This document shows, piece by piece, positions 62,488 to 64,000 of a stretch of DNA of 64,000 nt (positions are counted from its first letter, which is position 1; the number at the start of each line of letters is the position of its first letter). The position numbers and the translations under genes are program-made. The notes under the pieces are model-generated. The model had not been told where the DNA came from and made no database searches. It saw only the letters and a list, made by a program, of their open reading frames with translations. The DNA is from Erythrocercus mccallii (Eukaryota > Chordata > Aves > Passeriformes > Dicruridae): contig VZRG01000271.1 of NCBI GenBank assembly GCA_013397435.1, positions 310,001 through 374,000 on the forward strand, in the 5' to 3' direction.

Positions 62488-64000
62488 TTTGCAAAAGAGC
62501 TGCTTTGGTGTTGGCAAGTGCCACAACATTTAGTTCACCTCTGTGTAACTAAGTCATAATCTTGTCTTGCTCAAATACTTTTGGAAAAGGATATTGTGAA
62601 TCTTTGTAAAGTTTGAGTCCTGTCACTAAACCACACTTCAGGGTCCTTGGTTCTTGCTAATATGATATAAAAGAATTTAATGTCCCCAGCCCCAGCACTG
62701 TTAATTCCCTGCAGCTCCTCAGCTGCATTTTAGGAACACAGCCTGTACTTCCTAAACCTTTCTAATGTGTCTTCTTTTCTGACAGTTGGAGTTACTACAA
62801 TATCTGCCCTTTATTTTAAGTATAAATGAATTAATTACTTCCAGGAACCCAAAAGAAGTATTTTTCATTTTAATGGATTTCATAATGTCTGGGAAGATAA
62901 AACTCCATTAAAAGCATGAGTCTTTAAAGATGAACCAGGGCACAGAGTCTTTCTAGGACATGTCATACTCCCATGGTTTATAACACTGTGTGGAATTTCA
63001 GTCTCTGGGCCAAATACTTGCCTGTGTGCTGAATTTTAGAAATATGAGTCTGACAGAGAAGCCCCTGCAAAGGACACTTTGAATATCTGGCTGTGCAATG
63101 TTGGTAGCAATAGCTGCTGCAAGAATCCTAATCATGGCTGAAGAACTGCATAAAACCAGAGCAAAAATGCAGTCACTGCCTTACAGCACTGAAAATGCAA
63201 AATATCAAACAAAAGGCAAAAGGCTGGTTAGAGCTAAATACTAAGTGAAATCACCCTCAGGAAAAGTTAACTGCATTGGACTGTGAGGTTCATCTAAAGG
63301 GCTGCCACTAGTTTGAACTATTCCACAACCACCCATTTCTACCAGAAAAGGAAGCAACAAGGTGTTTGCTTTCATCATCCCTTCTCTTAGTTTAAAGTGG
63401 TGGTTGTCACTCTTCTGGTAGTCTGGTCAATCAGGAGTAATTACTTGTGATAACTCAGCCTTTTTCTGTCCTCTCCTGGGAAAAGTGGCCAGCTGAAGGG
63501 ATGCTGGGATGCTAATTCCAGTACTTGTTTGAAGTTTAAGCACACCTTTAAATAAAATGAATTGACCAAAACCACTGTGGTTAGGAAAATCACTGGTATT
63601 TACTTCCTGGCTACCTGGGGAAATGCAGCTCCATATCCATTCCTACTGGCATATGTTAACCTGATTTTTCCTTTTGAACTGTTTCCATTAGATGAAATAG
63701 TGTGTGTCAGGCCTTAAATCTTCTAGATAACAGGACATGGCAGTTTGTCATTTAGGACAAAAATAACTTCTGCTCCACCGTCAGAGTTCATTACTGTCAG
63801 CTGGAGTAGAACCCTGCTTAGGAAGTACATGTCTGGTGACATGATACATCCTCTTTGCCTTTGTGAAGGGTTGTATGTATGTTATAGATACACTTAAGAT
63901 AAGCACTGCATGCCCAGTCCCTTCAGGGTTATTGCCCAGGCTGAAAAGGAAGGAAAACTCTGACATGCAATTTGTCACTGGAGACTAAAATATTCATTGT
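62488..64000. other. Noncoding right end
   Basis: Unique-looking AT-rich sequence. Open frames are all short and carry no recognised motif. Confidence 0.5.

Noticed and set aside
1..64000. CRISPR arrays, tRNA or rRNA genes, bacterial operons, prophage
   Set aside because: No regularly spaced direct repeats, no cloverleaf or rRNA motifs and no dense coding were seen. The sequence is vertebrate noncoding in character.

Overview
The window looks like bird nuclear DNA, most likely from a neoavian species and possibly a songbird. The clearest evidence is several CR1 retrotransposon tails in forms typical of birds, plus an avian endogenous-retrovirus solo LTR. The background is AT-rich and CpG-poor, and two short CpG islands stand out from it. 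Nothing looks bacterial or viral: there are no operons or ribosome binding sites, and no long ATG-initiated ORF carries a recognisable domain. Many of the longer open frames in the GC-rich part begin at GTG or TTG and should not be read as genes.

Layout. 1-27.6 kb is AT-rich noncoding DNA in which I recognise no CR1 or LTR. Its main structural feature is a perfect 62-bp inverted repeat at 22.1-22.6 kb. 27.64-29.26 kb is a CpG island with an AT-rich shore. It carries two good minus-strand splice donors, so it is probably a promoter firing leftwards. About 2.4 kb to the right, 31.62-32.07 kb is a second, smaller CpG island with a plus-strand donor, so it may fire rightwards. This suggests a head-to-head promoter pair. 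From 32 to 64 kb the DNA is again AT-rich but holds all of the recognised mobile elements except one short CR1 tail at 29.7 kb. These are an LTR at 42.06-42.68 kb that contains a tetranucleotide microsatellite, two inverted copies of another avian repeat at 53.3 and 57 kb, and four CR1 fragments between 54.7 and 62.5 kb.

Genes. I could not identify any named gene. On the plus strand, a first-exon candidate in the second island and splice-bounded open segments at 46.5, 49.7 and 51.0 kb share a reading phase. The last has a stop codon followed by AATAAA. Joined, they would encode roughly 200 residues with no recognised domain. This is the best candidate for an undescribed gene here, but splice-like signals of this quality also occur by chance in tens of kilobases of AT-rich DNA. 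Transcript evidence would be decisive. Other splice-bounded segments (559-664 minus, 12659-12763 plus, 25841-25946 plus) are reported at low confidence.
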